Shown here piece after piece: positions 34,414-42,984 of a DNA stretch of 64,000 nucleotides (its first letter is position 1; the number at the start of each line of letters is the position of its first letter). The notes under the pieces were generated by a model. The model saw nothing but the letters and a program-made list of their open reading frames with translations. It did no database searches and was not told the DNA's origin. This DNA is from DAORHV01 sp964448405 (GTDB lineage Bacteria; Patescibacteriota; Gracilibacteria; Peribacterales; Peribacteraceae): the NCBI GenBank assembly GCA_964448405.1, contig CAYUVW010000004.1:1-64000 (forward strand). The letters are read 5' to 3'. A program made the position numbers and the translations under genes.

Positions 34414-35784
34414 CTAGGTTCGCGGCATGCGATCCAGCGCCTCCTGAAGCTGCGAGAGCTGGACCGTGGTTCCGGCAGTAAGCGGCGGTTGTCCGGCAAC
34501 GGCGAGCAAGCGATGAAGCTCGCCCGTAGGCTCTTTCAGCAAGATTGCGCCTTCGACGGTCACCTCGTAGCCGCCGAAGCTTTTACGAACGGCTTCGGGA
34601 AGACGCTCGATCATGAGGTTGGTCAAACGCACGGCGCGGTCGACGGCATCGCGGCCTTCGGCGCGCATTTCATCGATCACCTTCACGTCGGCCTGCAGCA
34701 GTTTGTTTTCCTCCTCGCGACGCTTGATGTCCTTCTCCAGCGTTTCACGGCGGGTCTTGGACGAAGTGATGTTGCGATCCACTTGCTCCAGCTCGGCCTT
34801 GGCACGAACCAGTTCGGGATTGGTCGGATCCACATTCTGTGCCTGCATTTTGGAAACCTGCTCCTGCAAAGCTTTGCGACGGCCGCCAAGCGTGTCTTCC
34901 TCCAAGCGAATGGAGCTGATTTCCCTCTGATGACCTTCGATTGCCTTCGTGTTGGCCTGCACTTGCTTTTCTTTGCTCTGTTTCAGGCCATCCAAATTCA
35001 ATTTCTTGCTGCGCATTTCCTCTCGCACGCGGTTCCTGCTCGGTGAACCGCCAGCGGCTTCCGGACGAGTTCCATCGCCATCTGGACGTGCATCATTGCG
35101 TCGACGCCCCTTGCCCTCCAACTTGCCCTCCTCCGCAAGTTTTAATAGAACAAGCAGTGCGATCAGAATCGCAATAAGAATCGTCAGGCGCGATCCGGCC
35201 ATGACGTTGATGTTCGGGCCGCTGTTCAGCGACGGGCTCATCATGTCGTTCAACGGACCCTGCAAATTGCTCGGAATACCGGCCGTTCCGGCATTCGTCA
35301 CCTCCCAACCCAACGCCGGAATTCCCGGGTAGCTGAATACACGCAAGCCATGCGGAGCCAACTGCGGATTCAAGCGTGCGACTTCGCCGGCCTTGAATAC
35401 CTCCCATTGCTGCGGAGTGCGCGGCTGCACACGGCGAATATTCGCCTCCCACGACAGGTGGGCGTCATGCATGATTTTATAATGCTGCTGCGTTGCACCC
35501 GGTCGGTTCTGCCACCACAAGCGGTTAATGCCGCCACCGGAGGTAAACACCGACGGATCACGATTTTCAACACTGATATCAGCCAACTGCTTGCCAATGC
35601 TTTCCACACGACGAGAAGTGTCGACTGCTGGGCGCACAACCGCCGGAACCTCCGGAGCCCTTCCGCCCGTTTCGCTGCCCGGAACACGCGGAGGCGGCGG
35701 GGCGACATCATCAGGCGGCATGAGCGAGAGCAGCCGCGTTTCGGCCAAGCTCCAGTGCAGTCGCAAGAAAGAGTTGTGCATCAT
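34414..35784 (-). CDS. Single-pass membrane protein with coiled coil (456 aa)
   Basis: A Pro-rich start (DDVAPPPPRVPG) leads to a soluble region, a membrane helix (about 205-222, LTILIAILIALLVLLKLAEE), then a long coiled coil (about 255-385, for example LEQVDRNITSSKTRRETLEK) and a small C-terminal domain. No family is recognised. It could tether an envelope or cytoskeletal structure. I chose ATG 35784, about 15 bases after the predicted transcription start. Confidence 0.7.
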   Translation of the reverse strand: MMHNSFLRLHWSLAETRLLSLMPPDDVAPPPPRVPGSETGGRAPEVPAVVRPAVDTSRRVESIGKQLADISVENRDPSVFTSGGGINRLWWQNRPGATQQHYKIMHDAHLSWEANIRRVQPRTPQQWEVFKAGEVARLNPQLAPHGLRVFSYPGIPALGWEVTNAGTAGIPSNLQGPLNDMMSPSLNSGPNINVMAGSRLTILIAILIALLVLLKLAEEGKLEGKGRRRNDARPDGDGTRPEAAGGSPSRNRVREEMRSKKLNLDGLKQSKEKQVQANTKAIEGHQREISSIRLEEDTLGGRRKALQEQVSKMQAQNVDPTNPELVRAKAELEQVDRNITSSKTRRETLEKDIKRREEENKLLQADVKVIDEMRAEGRDAVDRAVRLTNLMIERLPEAVRKSFGGYEVTVEGAILLKEPTGELHRLLAVAGQPPLTAGTTVQLSQLQEALDRMPRT

Positions 35785-35806
35785 AGGGGTGTGTTTGAAT
35801 CCCCTC

Positions 35807-35812
35807 AGTATA
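35807..35812 (-). promoter_or_regulatory. Extended -10 of the coiled-coil membrane protein
   Basis: On the - strand TGC-TATACT (hexamer 35807-35812), 22 bases before the ATG at 35784. Confidence 0.6.
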
Positions 35813-35831
35813 GCACAAAACAGCCTTCCGC

Positions 35832-36263
35832 TCAATTCCCTCGGCCTTGCAGCATATGAAGCGCCTTCAGGTACAGAGGGCGCTCATCATCGTATTGTGC
35901 TGCCTCTGGATGCACGATGATCAGCCAATTTTTCATGGTTCCATCGCCGGGATTGAACGGACGATAGGTGTCCGGATCGCTCTGAATGTACCGCAACACT
36001 TCATCGGGGTCCGCCTTCACGCCAAGCCCGTCCTTGTAGAGAAAAGCGAGCATCGAGCGTCCCACATAATAGGAAGGGCAGCCAAAAGTCTTCTTTTTGG
36101 GCAGGCCTAATTCCCCCTGAAAAAACGCGTCTGCCCACTCTTCCAAATCGGCACGAGGAGTACGTGACATACCCATAGCCAACTCCTTTGGGGAAATGTC
36201 GTCAACCACTTCGAATCCTTGGAAGGACAAGGGCATTCGCGCTTCCCCGGCAGGCAAAGACAT
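35832..36263 (-). CDS. TfoX/YjbR-like small protein (143 aa)
   Basis: The C-terminal part, with KKTFGCPSYYVGRSMLAFLY, GVKADPDEVLRYI and MKNWLIIVHPE, has the pattern of TfoX-N/MmcQ-YjbR-type domains: small alpha/beta proteins of poorly known role, some linked to competence control. The assignment is by pattern only. Starts at 36263 or 36236 are both possible. It is divergent from the SLH-pacifastin gene and overlaps its promoter region. Confidence 0.6.
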   Translation of the reverse strand: MSLPAGEARMPLSFQGFEVVDDISPKELAMGMSRTPRADLEEWADAFFQGELGLPKKKTFGCPSYYVGRSMLAFLYKDGLGVKADPDEVLRYIQSDPDTYRPFNPGDGTMKNWLIIVHPEAAQYDDERPLYLKALHMLQGRGN

Positions 36264-36295
36264 CGTATGCTTTCCCCATTCATTCCCGCCCGATC

Positions 36296-37150
36296 ATGAA
36301 ACTGAATCGTACTGCAGTCCTGACATTCGCAGCCGGATTCCTGACTGCATTCGCCTTACCGGTACTTGCCCAGTTCGGCGGCTCGTTCTCGGATGTTGCA
36401 AACGGTGATTACTTCTCGAATGCGGTGGTACGCATGTCGCGACTCGGTATTGTCCGCGGCTACAGCAATGGACGATTCGGGCCCAATGATGGCATTACCC
36501 GCGGCCAAACCGCCGTCATGCTGGAACGTTACGATGCAACGGCGATTGAACCGCTGCGCGACCAAATTGAAGAGTTGCGGAAAAAGGCCAATCTTGGTTT
36601 CTGCGGCGACAAGTCCAGGCAGACCGGCGAGCAGTGCGATGATGGAAATCAAAATGATGGCGACGGCTGTTCCCATGAGTGTATTCAAGAGACCGCCGGA
36701 ACGCAGCCGCAGGGCTATCTGTGCGAAGGGCGCTACCAAATCGGACAATCGTACCCCAGTAGCGACGGCTGCAACACCTGCACCTGCACCCAAAACGGCA
36801 GTGCTTGCACGCTTCGCGCCTGCGTAAGCTCGTCGTCTTCACTTTCCAGCTCACGCTCTTCCAGCAGCTCTTCTAGCGGGACACTCGGCTGCGAGACTGA
36901 AAAAAATGACTTCAATAACATGGCTGCCGCCAACCGCTCTTGCACAGTGGACGCCGATTGCACCCTCTTCATTGCCAGTTGCCCGTTCCTGACCTGTGGC
37001 CAGCCCGTGAGAAAAGACGCCATTTCCAAGCTGGAAGATAACGCCGACAGCTACTTCATGTGCAAGCAGCAAAAGGGAGAGCAGATGGCTTGCGCCGGCT
37101 GTTCCCAATTGCGCGCAGTCTGCCAGTTGGGACTCTGCACGGCGAAATAG
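36296..37150 (+). CDS. SLH-anchored Cys-rich protein with pacifastin-like domain
   Basis: Signal peptide (1-24, ending PVLA). One SLH repeat (about 28-75; GIVRGYSNGRFGPNDGITRG). Then a DUF4215-type Cys-rich repeat (GEQCDDGNQNDGDGCSHECI). Next is a segment whose spacing (CEGRYQIGQ, DGCNTCTC, GSACTLRAC) follows the pacifastin serine-protease-inhibitor light-chain pattern. A Ser-rich linker and a second Cys-rich domain (CTVDADCTLF, CPFLTCGQPV) complete it. The six-Cys pattern is good, but inhibitor activity is inference. An upstream start would lack the signal peptide. Confidence 0.78.
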   Translation: MKLNRTAVLTFAAGFLTAFALPVLAQFGGSFSDVANGDYFSNAVVRMSRLGIVRGYSNGRFGPNDGITRGQTAVMLERYDATAIEPLRDQIEELRKKANLGFCGDKSRQTGEQCDDGNQNDGDGCSHECIQETAGTQPQGYLCEGRYQIGQSYPSSDGCNTCTCTQNGSACTLRACVSSSSSLSSSRSSSSSSSGTLGCETEKNDFNNMAAANRSCTVDADCTLFIASCPFLTCGQPVRKDAISKLEDNADSYFMCKQQKGEQMACAGCSQLRAVCQLGLCTAK

Positions 37151-37201
37151 AGCCAAGGGAAACCTCTTGCCGTGCGTAAGAGTCTTGTTCTGCGGCAATA
37201 T

Positions 37202-37229
37202 TTGACATATACAAATTCTATTGCATAAA
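37202..37229 (+). promoter_or_regulatory. Haloperoxidase promoter
   Basis: Consensus -35 TTGACA (37202-37207), 16 bases, CATAAA (37224-37229), followed by a second TTGCATAAR copy, giving the direct repeat TTGCATAAATTGCATAAG. Confidence 0.65.
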
Positions 37230-37243
37230 TTGCATAAGTATGT

Positions 37244-37258
37244 AAAGTGTGACACTTT
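37244..37258 (+). promoter_or_regulatory. Perfect palindrome, operator candidate
   Basis: AAAGTGT-G-ACACTTT: 7-bp arms around one base, between the promoter and the ATG at 37272, where a bound repressor would block transcription. Confidence 0.5.
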
Positions 37259-37271
37259 CCTACTCACTCTT

Positions 37272-40200
37272 ATGCGTATGCGCAAAATTGTCGCAGAGAT
37301 CGTTGCGGTGACCATTGTGCTTGGAAACGGCGTAGCGCTGTTGCCGATGTTCAGTGCCGCACAGCTCGCTCCGTTGCCGGACATGGTCCTGCGCTGGAAC
37401 GAGATTCTGCTGGATGCCCAAGTGATTGACCACACACCGGGCGCAAGCGTTCCGGGAGCAGGACTCAAACGCAATGCCGGCCCAACCATGGCAGCACGCG
37501 CGATGGCAATCGTCCACGTGGCGATTTACGATGCCGTGAATGCTATCGACCGCACGCATACACCGTACTCGTTGACGCAAACCGCACCTTCAACATCATC
37601 GGTTGAGGCCGCCATTATCATGGCCGCCCACGACACGTTGGTGGAAATGTACCCCGAGCAGTCGGCAAACTTTGATGCCAAAATGGCCGAGGACCTGGCG
37701 CTGATCCCCGACGGCCAACCCAAGATCGATGGTATCGCCATCGGCCAAGCGGCAGCGGCAGACTGCATTGCAGGACGCGTCGGTGACGGAAGTGAAGACC
37801 ATGTCGACTATATTCAGAGTGATCAGCCGGGTCACTGGCGCCCAGACCCACTGCACCCCGATCAGACTGCCTATGCGGTCGAATACGGACTCGTGCTGCC
37901 GTTTGGCATGGGTACTGTGGATGACTTTGCTGCGCCGACAGTGCCAGCACTCACCAGCGCTGAATACACCGCTGCCTACAACGAAGTGAAGTCACTGGGC
38001 GATAAAAACTCCGTCACACGCACGCAAGACCAAACGAATATCGGTCTGTTCTGGGGGTACGATGGAACACCGGGGCTCGGCGTTCCACCGCGCTTGTATA
38101 ACCAAATTGGACGCCATATCGCCGAACAGCAAGGCAATACGCAAGTTCAGAATGCCCGCCTGTTCATGCTTATGAATGCTTCCATGGCGGATGCCGGCAT
38201 CACTTCATGGAAAACGAAATATGTGAACGACTTCTGGCGCCCAATCACGGGCATCCGTGAATCCGACGTGGGAACAGGGCCCAGCGGACTTGGCGACGGC
38301 AATCCCGATACGATCGGCGACCCGAACTGGGAACCGCTCGGTGCACCGGCCAGCAATCCGCAGTTGTCTGCAACGCCTGGGACTCCGCCCACGAACTTCA
38401 CGCCTCCGTTCCCGGCCTACACGTCCGGCCACGCCACCTTCGGCGCAGCGTTCTTCGAGACCCTGAAGAACTTCTACGGCCGCGACGATATCGCGTTTAC
38501 CTTCACTTCCGACGAATTGAACGGCCAGACCATTGATGCCGATGGCAATGTACGCCCACTGGCACCTCGTTCTTTCGCCAATTTTAGTGAAGCCGCGTTG
38601 GAAAATGCACGCAGTCGCATTTATTTGGGAATTCATTGGTCCTTCGATGCAGAACAAGGCATTGCACAGGGCCGAGCCTTGGCCGACGCCGTGTACTCCC
38701 ACATTGCCCTCCCGCTACCGTCCACCGATCTCTCGGCGAGCATTACGGGCCCAGAGTTGGTGCTTGGTAACGCAGCGTTCGATGTAACCGCTGGCGTGAA
38801 GAACAACGGACTGCTGGTCGCCAATGGCGTCATTGTGACGACCGCGGTTCCCGCCAACTTCACATTCGATTCCCAGGCCAGCGACTCACGTTGCACACTG
38901 GGCCAGAACAACGTCATTTCCTGTGCCGTGGGCGGCGAGGCAGGTCTTGCTCCCCAGGCGACCGCCACGTTCTTGCTGCGCTTTAGCGCTGGCACAGAAT
39001 TGTGTGCAACCACCGCCGCTTTAGTAACAAGCGTAGATGCCACCGAAGCCGATGGAAACCTTTTGAACAACTCCGCCCAGTTGGCCATGTACGTGGGCTG
39101 CCCGACCGAAGGCCAAGTCCAGTTGCACACGAACCTTACCGGCAGCGACCGCATCTTCCGCGGTAATGAAATCAGCTACGAACTGAGCGTGACCAACGAC
39201 GGTCCGGCAACCGCAGCCAACGTACGCGCAACGCTCCCTCTTTCGACCGTCGCATTGTCGCCCACCGGCAATCCCGCGGAATGCACGCAGGTCGGTGCTG
39301 AAGTGGTTTGCACAGGATTCACGCTGACTGCCGGCTCCAGCCGCACATTCTCCCTGAAGGTCGCAACGACGCTGGAATCCGTTTGCCCTCAGGATGTAAC
39401 GACGTTCGCGACGGTCACGTCCGACGCAGAGGACTTCTACATGAACGATAACGAGAGCGACGATGTCGTGACGCAGGTTGAGTGCGAGCCCGTCTCCGAT
39501 GTCGCCATCACCGCATTCACGGGTCCGTCGAGCCAAGATCGCGGATCGACCGTTGTGTACGCAGCAATTGCCAAGAACTACGGCCCAGCCACCGCCAGCA
39601 ACGTCGTCATCAGCCTGCCGCTTCCGGCCGGCGTGACCTTCCAGAACAGCAACCCGACCGGATGCACGCAAGTCGGAGGCAATGTGGAATGCACCGTTGC
39701 GTCGCTCGGTGTCGATGCCACTGCCGCCTTCGACATCGCATTCGCCCCACTGCCGTCATTCGAATGTGGAGGAACGATTTCGACCAGTGCCAACGTGCGT
39801 GCTTCCGAGCGCGATAACGAGCCGGGCAACAACCAGAGCAACGCCGTCGTGACTAGCATCACCTGCCGCGAAACGGAATCATCCGGAACCAATGAACGCG
39901 AAGATGCCGACACAACCGCTCAGCGTTCTGAAAAAGCGTTGTCACACTCACACCGCGGTCATGGCACCACCGAAGCAGCCGTCGTCATGGCATTCTTGGC
40001 TCGTAACCACAATATGCAGATTACGGACAACGGAGGTCAGGACCAGGCACAAGCACGATTGGTCGGACACTTTGCCTTCGCTTCGGATGCCAGTCGCGTC
40101 TTCGCACTGAAAATGGACCCGTTCGGAGTCCGTAAGCGCAACGTTGCCTACGCACCCTATTCCGAAGATGAACTCAGCGTAGTGTGCGGCATGCGCGACT

Positions 40201-40337
40201 ACCTGCATCAAGAAGCGCACATGAACCGCATGAAGCAAATGATGCCGTGGGTCATTGAAAAACTCAGCGCCATGCTGCACCGCGACCCGGCCGACATCAA
40301 GGCCGCCATGGAAGGCGAAGCAACGTGCAAAGCCTAA
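37272..40337 (+). CDS. Secreted vanadium-dependent haloperoxidase with DUF11 repeats
   Basis: Signal peptide (1-30). The first ~480 residues form a vanadate-dependent haloperoxidase/PAP2-like domain. All expected vanadate contacts are present: Lys316 and Arg323 (KYVNDFWRP), Ser385-Gly386-His387 (PAYTSGHATF), Arg449 and His455 (SRIYLGIHW). Such enzymes oxidise halides with peroxide to hypohalous acids. Three DUF11-type beta repeats follow (about 485-605, 616-736, 739-866), then a unique basic C-terminal region of about 150 residues. No membrane anchor is seen at the end. Substrate halide cannot be predicted. The length, 1021 residues, is about twice the enzyme alone. Confidence 0.9.
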   Translation: MRMRKIVAEIVAVTIVLGNGVALLPMFSAAQLAPLPDMVLRWNEILLDAQVIDHTPGASVPGAGLKRNAGPTMAARAMAIVHVAIYDAVNAIDRTHTPYSLTQTAPSTSSVEAAIIMAAHDTLVEMYPEQSANFDAKMAEDLALIPDGQPKIDGIAIGQAAAADCIAGRVGDGSEDHVDYIQSDQPGHWRPDPLHPDQTAYAVEYGLVLPFGMGTVDDFAAPTVPALTSAEYTAAYNEVKSLGDKNSVTRTQDQTNIGLFWGYDGTPGLGVPPRLYNQIGRHIAEQQGNTQVQNARLFMLMNASMADAGITSWKTKYVNDFWRPITGIRESDVGTGPSGLGDGNPDTIGDPNWEPLGAPASNPQLSATPGTPPTNFTPPFPAYTSGHATFGAAFFETLKNFYGRDDIAFTFTSDELNGQTIDADGNVRPLAPRSFANFSEAALENARSRIYLGIHWSFDAEQGIAQGRALADAVYSHIALPLPSTDLSASITGPELVLGNAAFDVTAGVKNNGLLVANGVIVTTAVPANFTFDSQASDSRCTLGQNNVISCAVGGEAGLAPQATATFLLRFSAGTELCATTAALVTSVDATEADGNLLNNSAQLAMYVGCPTEGQVQLHTNLTGSDRIFRGNEISYELSVTNDGPATAANVRATLPLSTVALSPTGNPAECTQVGAEVVCTGFTLTAGSSRTFSLKVATTLESVCPQDVTTFATVTSDAEDFYMNDNESDDVVTQVECEPVSDVAITAFTGPSSQDRGSTVVYAAIAKNYGPATASNVVISLPLPAGVTFQNSNPTGCTQVGGNVECTVASLGVDATAAFDIAFAPLPSFECGGTISTSANVRASERDNEPGNNQSNAVVTSITCRETESSGTNEREDADTTAQRSEKALSHSHRGHGTTEAAVVMAFLARNHNMQITDNGGQDQAQARLVGHFAFASDASRVFALKMDPFGVRKRNVAYAPYSEDELSVVCGMRDYLHQEAHMNRMKQMMPWVIEKLSAMLHRDPADIKAAMEGEATCKA

Positions 40338-40343
40338 GCCATT

Positions 40344-41531
40344 CTATGCCTGCAACAAGCGCCGCTCTCCGTTCCGACGGGGGCGGCGTTTTGCTTGTAG
40401 CTTAGGAAACACGAACAACGAACGCGTGTCGGCCACATGGCCGAATTCGACGTATCGGTAACTGAGCGTCGAAACCACCAACAACGTGACTGCGCAGAGC
40501 GAGAGCGTCACAGGCTCTCTCTCGGCCAACGTGCGAGAAAGTCCGCTGAGAATGGGGACATGCCAGACGTACAGCGAGTAACACATGATGCCAAGCTGGC
40601 ACAGGAGTGGATTCGCAAACAGTTGCACAGCTCGCCGATGGCGCAGCTGCAGCAAGCCGTGAACGGCCAATGCGAACCCGGCATTCACCATGAGGAATGC
40701 AAACGGAACCGATTCCCACGTCACAATGCCCACCGATGCCCAATCAGTGAAAAAGCCGCCCGCCAAAACCAATGCACTTCCGCACAACACATCACGCAAC
40801 GGACGCGTTGCTTGCGCATGGGTAAACAAGTGCGCGACGACAATGCCAAAACCAAAACAATCCAATTGTGCCCAAGGGCTGCTGATGATCATATCCGTAC
40901 CGTATGTATGAGATGTCATGACTGCGAACAGGCGCGTTCCCACTGAAATGAGCAACAACAGCAGCATCGTGGTCCGAATGCCCATGCGCCGGATGAAGAC
41001 GATAATCAATGGGAGCAGCAGCGAAAGCCAAATCTCCACGCCGAGCGACCACAGTGGATAATTGTAGGGCGGCAAAAACATTTCTCTCGAAAACGGAAAC
41101 GTGAATGTGAACAGCGCTACAAGCTGGTGCATCCGCACGTCCCACGGCTGGTAACCGAAGTAGAGAAACATGGGAACGAGGAACGACAGCCAAAACAAGG
41201 GCAGCAGACGGTACGCGCGGTGGCGCAGGTACGAAACGGCGTTGCCTATGCCACGCATGTGGCGTCGCCCTTGTGCGTATGGCAAATACAGGACGAACCC
41301 CGACAAGAGGAAAAACAATTGCACGGCATAGGTACCGTTGACCAGCGGCATGTAGAGCGAAAACGGAAATCTCCCGATGTACACCGGCAGGTCACCACGG
41401 CGTATGAGCGGCCCGAATGTATGTGTTGCCACAACCAAAAGCACAGCCACGCCTCGCAAGGCATCAATGATCTCTAGGCGCCGCTGCGTTGTCGTTGGCA
41501 TTTCCTGTTGATTTTGCACTGCTTCCAGCAC
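40344..41531 (-). CDS. Acyltransferase 3 (OafA/YrhL-like) membrane protein
   Basis: The 395-residue integral membrane enzyme has about ten helices. It shows the family start IDALRGVAVLLVVATHTFGP, with the catalytic-type His, and a YAVQLFFLLSGFVLYLP helix with conserved SGF. Members O-acetylate or acylate surface sugars or peptidoglycan. There is no C-terminal SGNH domain. The M11 start (41501) may be the true one. It overlaps the terminator of the haloperoxidase gene. Confidence 0.9.
   Translation of the reverse strand: MLEAVQNQQEMPTTTQRRLEIIDALRGVAVLLVVATHTFGPLIRRGDLPVYIGRFPFSLYMPLVNGTYAVQLFFLLSGFVLYLPYAQGRRHMRGIGNAVSYLRHRAYRLLPLFWLSFLVPMFLYFGYQPWDVRMHQLVALFTFTFPFSREMFLPPYNYPLWSLGVEIWLSLLLPLIIVFIRRMGIRTTMLLLLLISVGTRLFAVMTSHTYGTDMIISSPWAQLDCFGFGIVVAHLFTHAQATRPLRDVLCGSALVLAGGFFTDWASVGIVTWESVPFAFLMVNAGFALAVHGLLQLRHRRAVQLFANPLLCQLGIMCYSLYVWHVPILSGLSRTLAEREPVTLSLCAVTLLVVSTLSYRYVEFGHVADTRSLFVFPKLQAKRRPRRNGERRLLQA
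40358..40392. terminator. Terminator between convergent genes
   Basis: CGCCGC (40360-40365) pairs with GCGGCG (40383-40388), with an inner CCGT/ACGG hairpin, followed by TTTT on the + strand. Confidence 0.7.
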
Positions 41532-41549
41532 CGGAGGAAGCCGGAAGTC

Positions 41550-41774
41550 TTAGGCGTGCAGCGGAGGTGCCGGCACCCGCTTCAGCAGCCTTTCTTTCGC
41601 CGCAGTGAGGTCATGCTGGGGAGCGTCGGCAAGTCCGGCGAGCATGGCGCGAACATCGGCCACTTCGTCTCGTAGTACATCCGACACATGGGTTAAAGGC
41701 GTTTGAGCTTCGGCAAGAACGGCAACATCCTCGGCATCCTCCAAGTCGACGCTGTTGTGTGCGGATACTGACAT
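41550..41774 (-). CDS. Small hypothetical protein (74 aa)
   Basis: A short acidic, Ala-rich protein (MSVSAHNSVDLEDAEDVAVL, DEVADVRAMLAGLADAPQHD), probably helical, with no signal or membrane segment. The reading frame continues upstream through the tRNA-Tyr gene, which cannot be coding, so I chose the ATG at 41774. It lies between the tRNA and the acyltransferase gene. Only moderate support that it is expressed. Confidence 0.5.
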   Translation of the reverse strand: MSVSAHNSVDLEDAEDVAVLAEAQTPLTHVSDVLRDEVADVRAMLAGLADAPQHDLTAAKERLLKRVPAPPLHA

Positions 41775-41818
41775 GTGATTGCTGGAAAAGATGCTGAGTC
41801 TTCGCGCGAGTATTTTCG

Positions 41819-41903
41819 TGGTGGGCCGGGTGGGAATTGCACCCACGAAGGCGTAGCCACCTGATTTACAGTCAGGCCCGTTTGACTGCTTCGGTACCGA
41901 CCC
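41819..41903 (-). tRNA. tRNA-Tyr (anticodon GTA)
   Basis: A type-II tRNA with acceptor GGGTCGG pairing CCGGCCC (one G-T pair), anticodon stem CCTGA/TCAGG, loop CTGTAAA (anticodon GTA), long variable arm, T-arm GTGGGTGCAATTCCCAC, discriminator A, and an encoded CCA. Confidence 0.95.
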
Positions 41904-41949
41904 ACGAAACGATGCTGTGCGCGGAAAAGAGCGGATTCTCAGCCAACGG

Positions 41950-41978
41950 ATTCTATGGTGTTTGCCGTCTGCGTTCAA
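41950..41978 (-). promoter_or_regulatory. tRNA-Tyr promoter
   Basis: On the - strand TTGAAC (41973-41978), 17 bases, TAGAAT (41950-41955). It lies about 46 bases before the tRNA 5' end. Confidence 0.65.
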
Positions 41979-41987
41979 TGGTTTCGC

Positions 41988-42596
41988 TTAGCCAAAGGCC
42001 TGTACAAGCGAAAGCACTGCGAAAACGGCAACGATCAGCCATAGTGGAATCATCTCTATGCGCTTGGCAAGGCCGTGCAGTCGCCCTGCGCCAAGGCAAG
42101 CGCCGATGACAATGAACCCCGCCAATGCAGTGCCGACAGCCAAATCATCTACCGAAAACAAGCCACTCCACTGCAAACCTGGAAAATAACTGAGCTCATC
42201 CACGCTGCCCAGCAGCGCGATGACAAACATTGATCTGTGACTTGGTGCGGCATCTTTTGCGACAACGGTCGTACGCCTCCACAGCACAGACGCATAGGAT
42301 GCCAACAGTAACGCAGAGGTGCCATGAAGCACCCGCGAAGCCGCTGCGTCGGTTAGCCACAGTTGCAGTCCGCTGCTACCCGCAACGGCAATAACCCACG
42401 ACAACGCCACAATGCATTCGAGCGCGGCAATGTACAGCAAAGCAGACACCACTCGCGACGAACGCCCATGTACAAGAAATGGCAAAAGCCAGACAATGTC
42501 ATCTCCAGATGACACGAGTTTGGCAAGACAAGCGCCAAAAATGGCGAAAATATGCGAAAAGCTCAAAGTCGCAGGATTGTACGACAAGAGGCCCAT
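41988..42596 (-). CDS. Six-helix membrane protein, CadD-like
   Basis: The 202-residue protein has about six membrane helices. The segment LVSSGDDIVWLLPFL near the first helix resembles the Asp-containing signature of the CadD/LysE-like cation exporters. Other helices carry few charges. The assignment is by pattern and size, and a heavy-metal role is only a possibility. ATG 42596 was chosen because a longer reading runs through the divergent small gene at 42688. Confidence 0.6.
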   Translation of the reverse strand: MGLLSYNPATLSFSHIFAIFGACLAKLVSSGDDIVWLLPFLVHGRSSRVVSALLYIAALECIVALSWVIAVAGSSGLQLWLTDAAASRVLHGTSALLLASYASVLWRRTTVVAKDAAPSHRSMFVIALLGSVDELSYFPGLQWSGLFSVDDLAVGTALAGFIVIGACLGAGRLHGLAKRIEMIPLWLIVAVFAVLSLVQAFG

Positions 42597-42624
42597 ACAC
42601 TCAATATCGATCCGCAAAATGGGG

Positions 42625-42653
42625 TTGTATAGCCTTTGCAGGCAACCTACAAT
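42625..42653 (+). promoter_or_regulatory. Promoter of the histone-fold-like gene
   Basis: TTGTAT (42625-42630), 17 bases, TACAAT (42648-42653). The leader is about 28 bases. Confidence 0.65.
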
Positions 42654-42687
42654 CTCGACCGTTCTATTCTTTTTTCCACCCCATATC

Positions 42688-42852
42688 ATGATCGTCCAGT
42701 CACACGTTAAGGAAATGCTTTCGAAGATGGATCTCCGCTGCGGCGGCGACTTCTGCGATGCTCTCGCTAAGGCTTGCGAGGACATGGTGAAGAAGGCAGC
42801 TTGGCGCTGCAAGGAGAACAAGCGCCAGACGGTCTACGGCTGCGATTGCTAA
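42688..42852 (+). CDS. Minimal bacterial histone-fold-like protein (54 aa)
   Basis: The 54-residue protein begins MIVQSHVKEMLSKMDLRCGG. It has the shape of a single histone fold: short alpha-1 (VKEMLSKM), long alpha-2 (GDFCDALAKACEDMVKKAAW) and a strand-loop NKRQTVYGCD. In archaeal and bacterial histones this last part reads N-G-R-K-T-V-x-x-x-D, so the Arg-x-Thr pair is kept (RQT). Four Cys residues are unusual. It is too short for alpha-3. It has its own promoter and a strong terminator, which supports expression. DNA binding is inferred. Confidence 0.7.
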   Translation: MIVQSHVKEMLSKMDLRCGGDFCDALAKACEDMVKKAAWRCKENKRQTVYGCDC

Positions 42853-42869
42853 TTTCGTACGCCACTACA

Positions 42870-42905
42870 AAGGCCACCCTTCTTCGGATCGGTGGCTTTT
42901 TTTGT
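42870..42905 (+). terminator. Terminator of the histone-fold-like gene
   Basis: GCCACC pairs with GGTGGC across a 12-base loop, followed by a run of seven T. Confidence 0.9.
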
Positions 42906-42933
42906 GCCAGAAGACCAAGCAAAAGCAAAAGGA

Positions 42934-42948
42934 TGCAAGAGGCTTGCA
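42934..42948 (-). terminator. Terminator of the efflux operon
   Basis: TGCAAG (42934-42939), loop AGG, CTTGCA (42943-42948). On the - strand it is followed by a T-rich tail (TCCTTTTGCTTTT), 36 bases past the last permease stop. Confidence 0.6.
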
Positions 42949-42984
42949 ATGCCCTTCTTGCCCCTCTGAACCTCTCTGGACTTC

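Noticed and set aside
41775..41978. N-terminal extension of the small protein at 41550
   Set aside because: It reads through the tRNA-Tyr gene.
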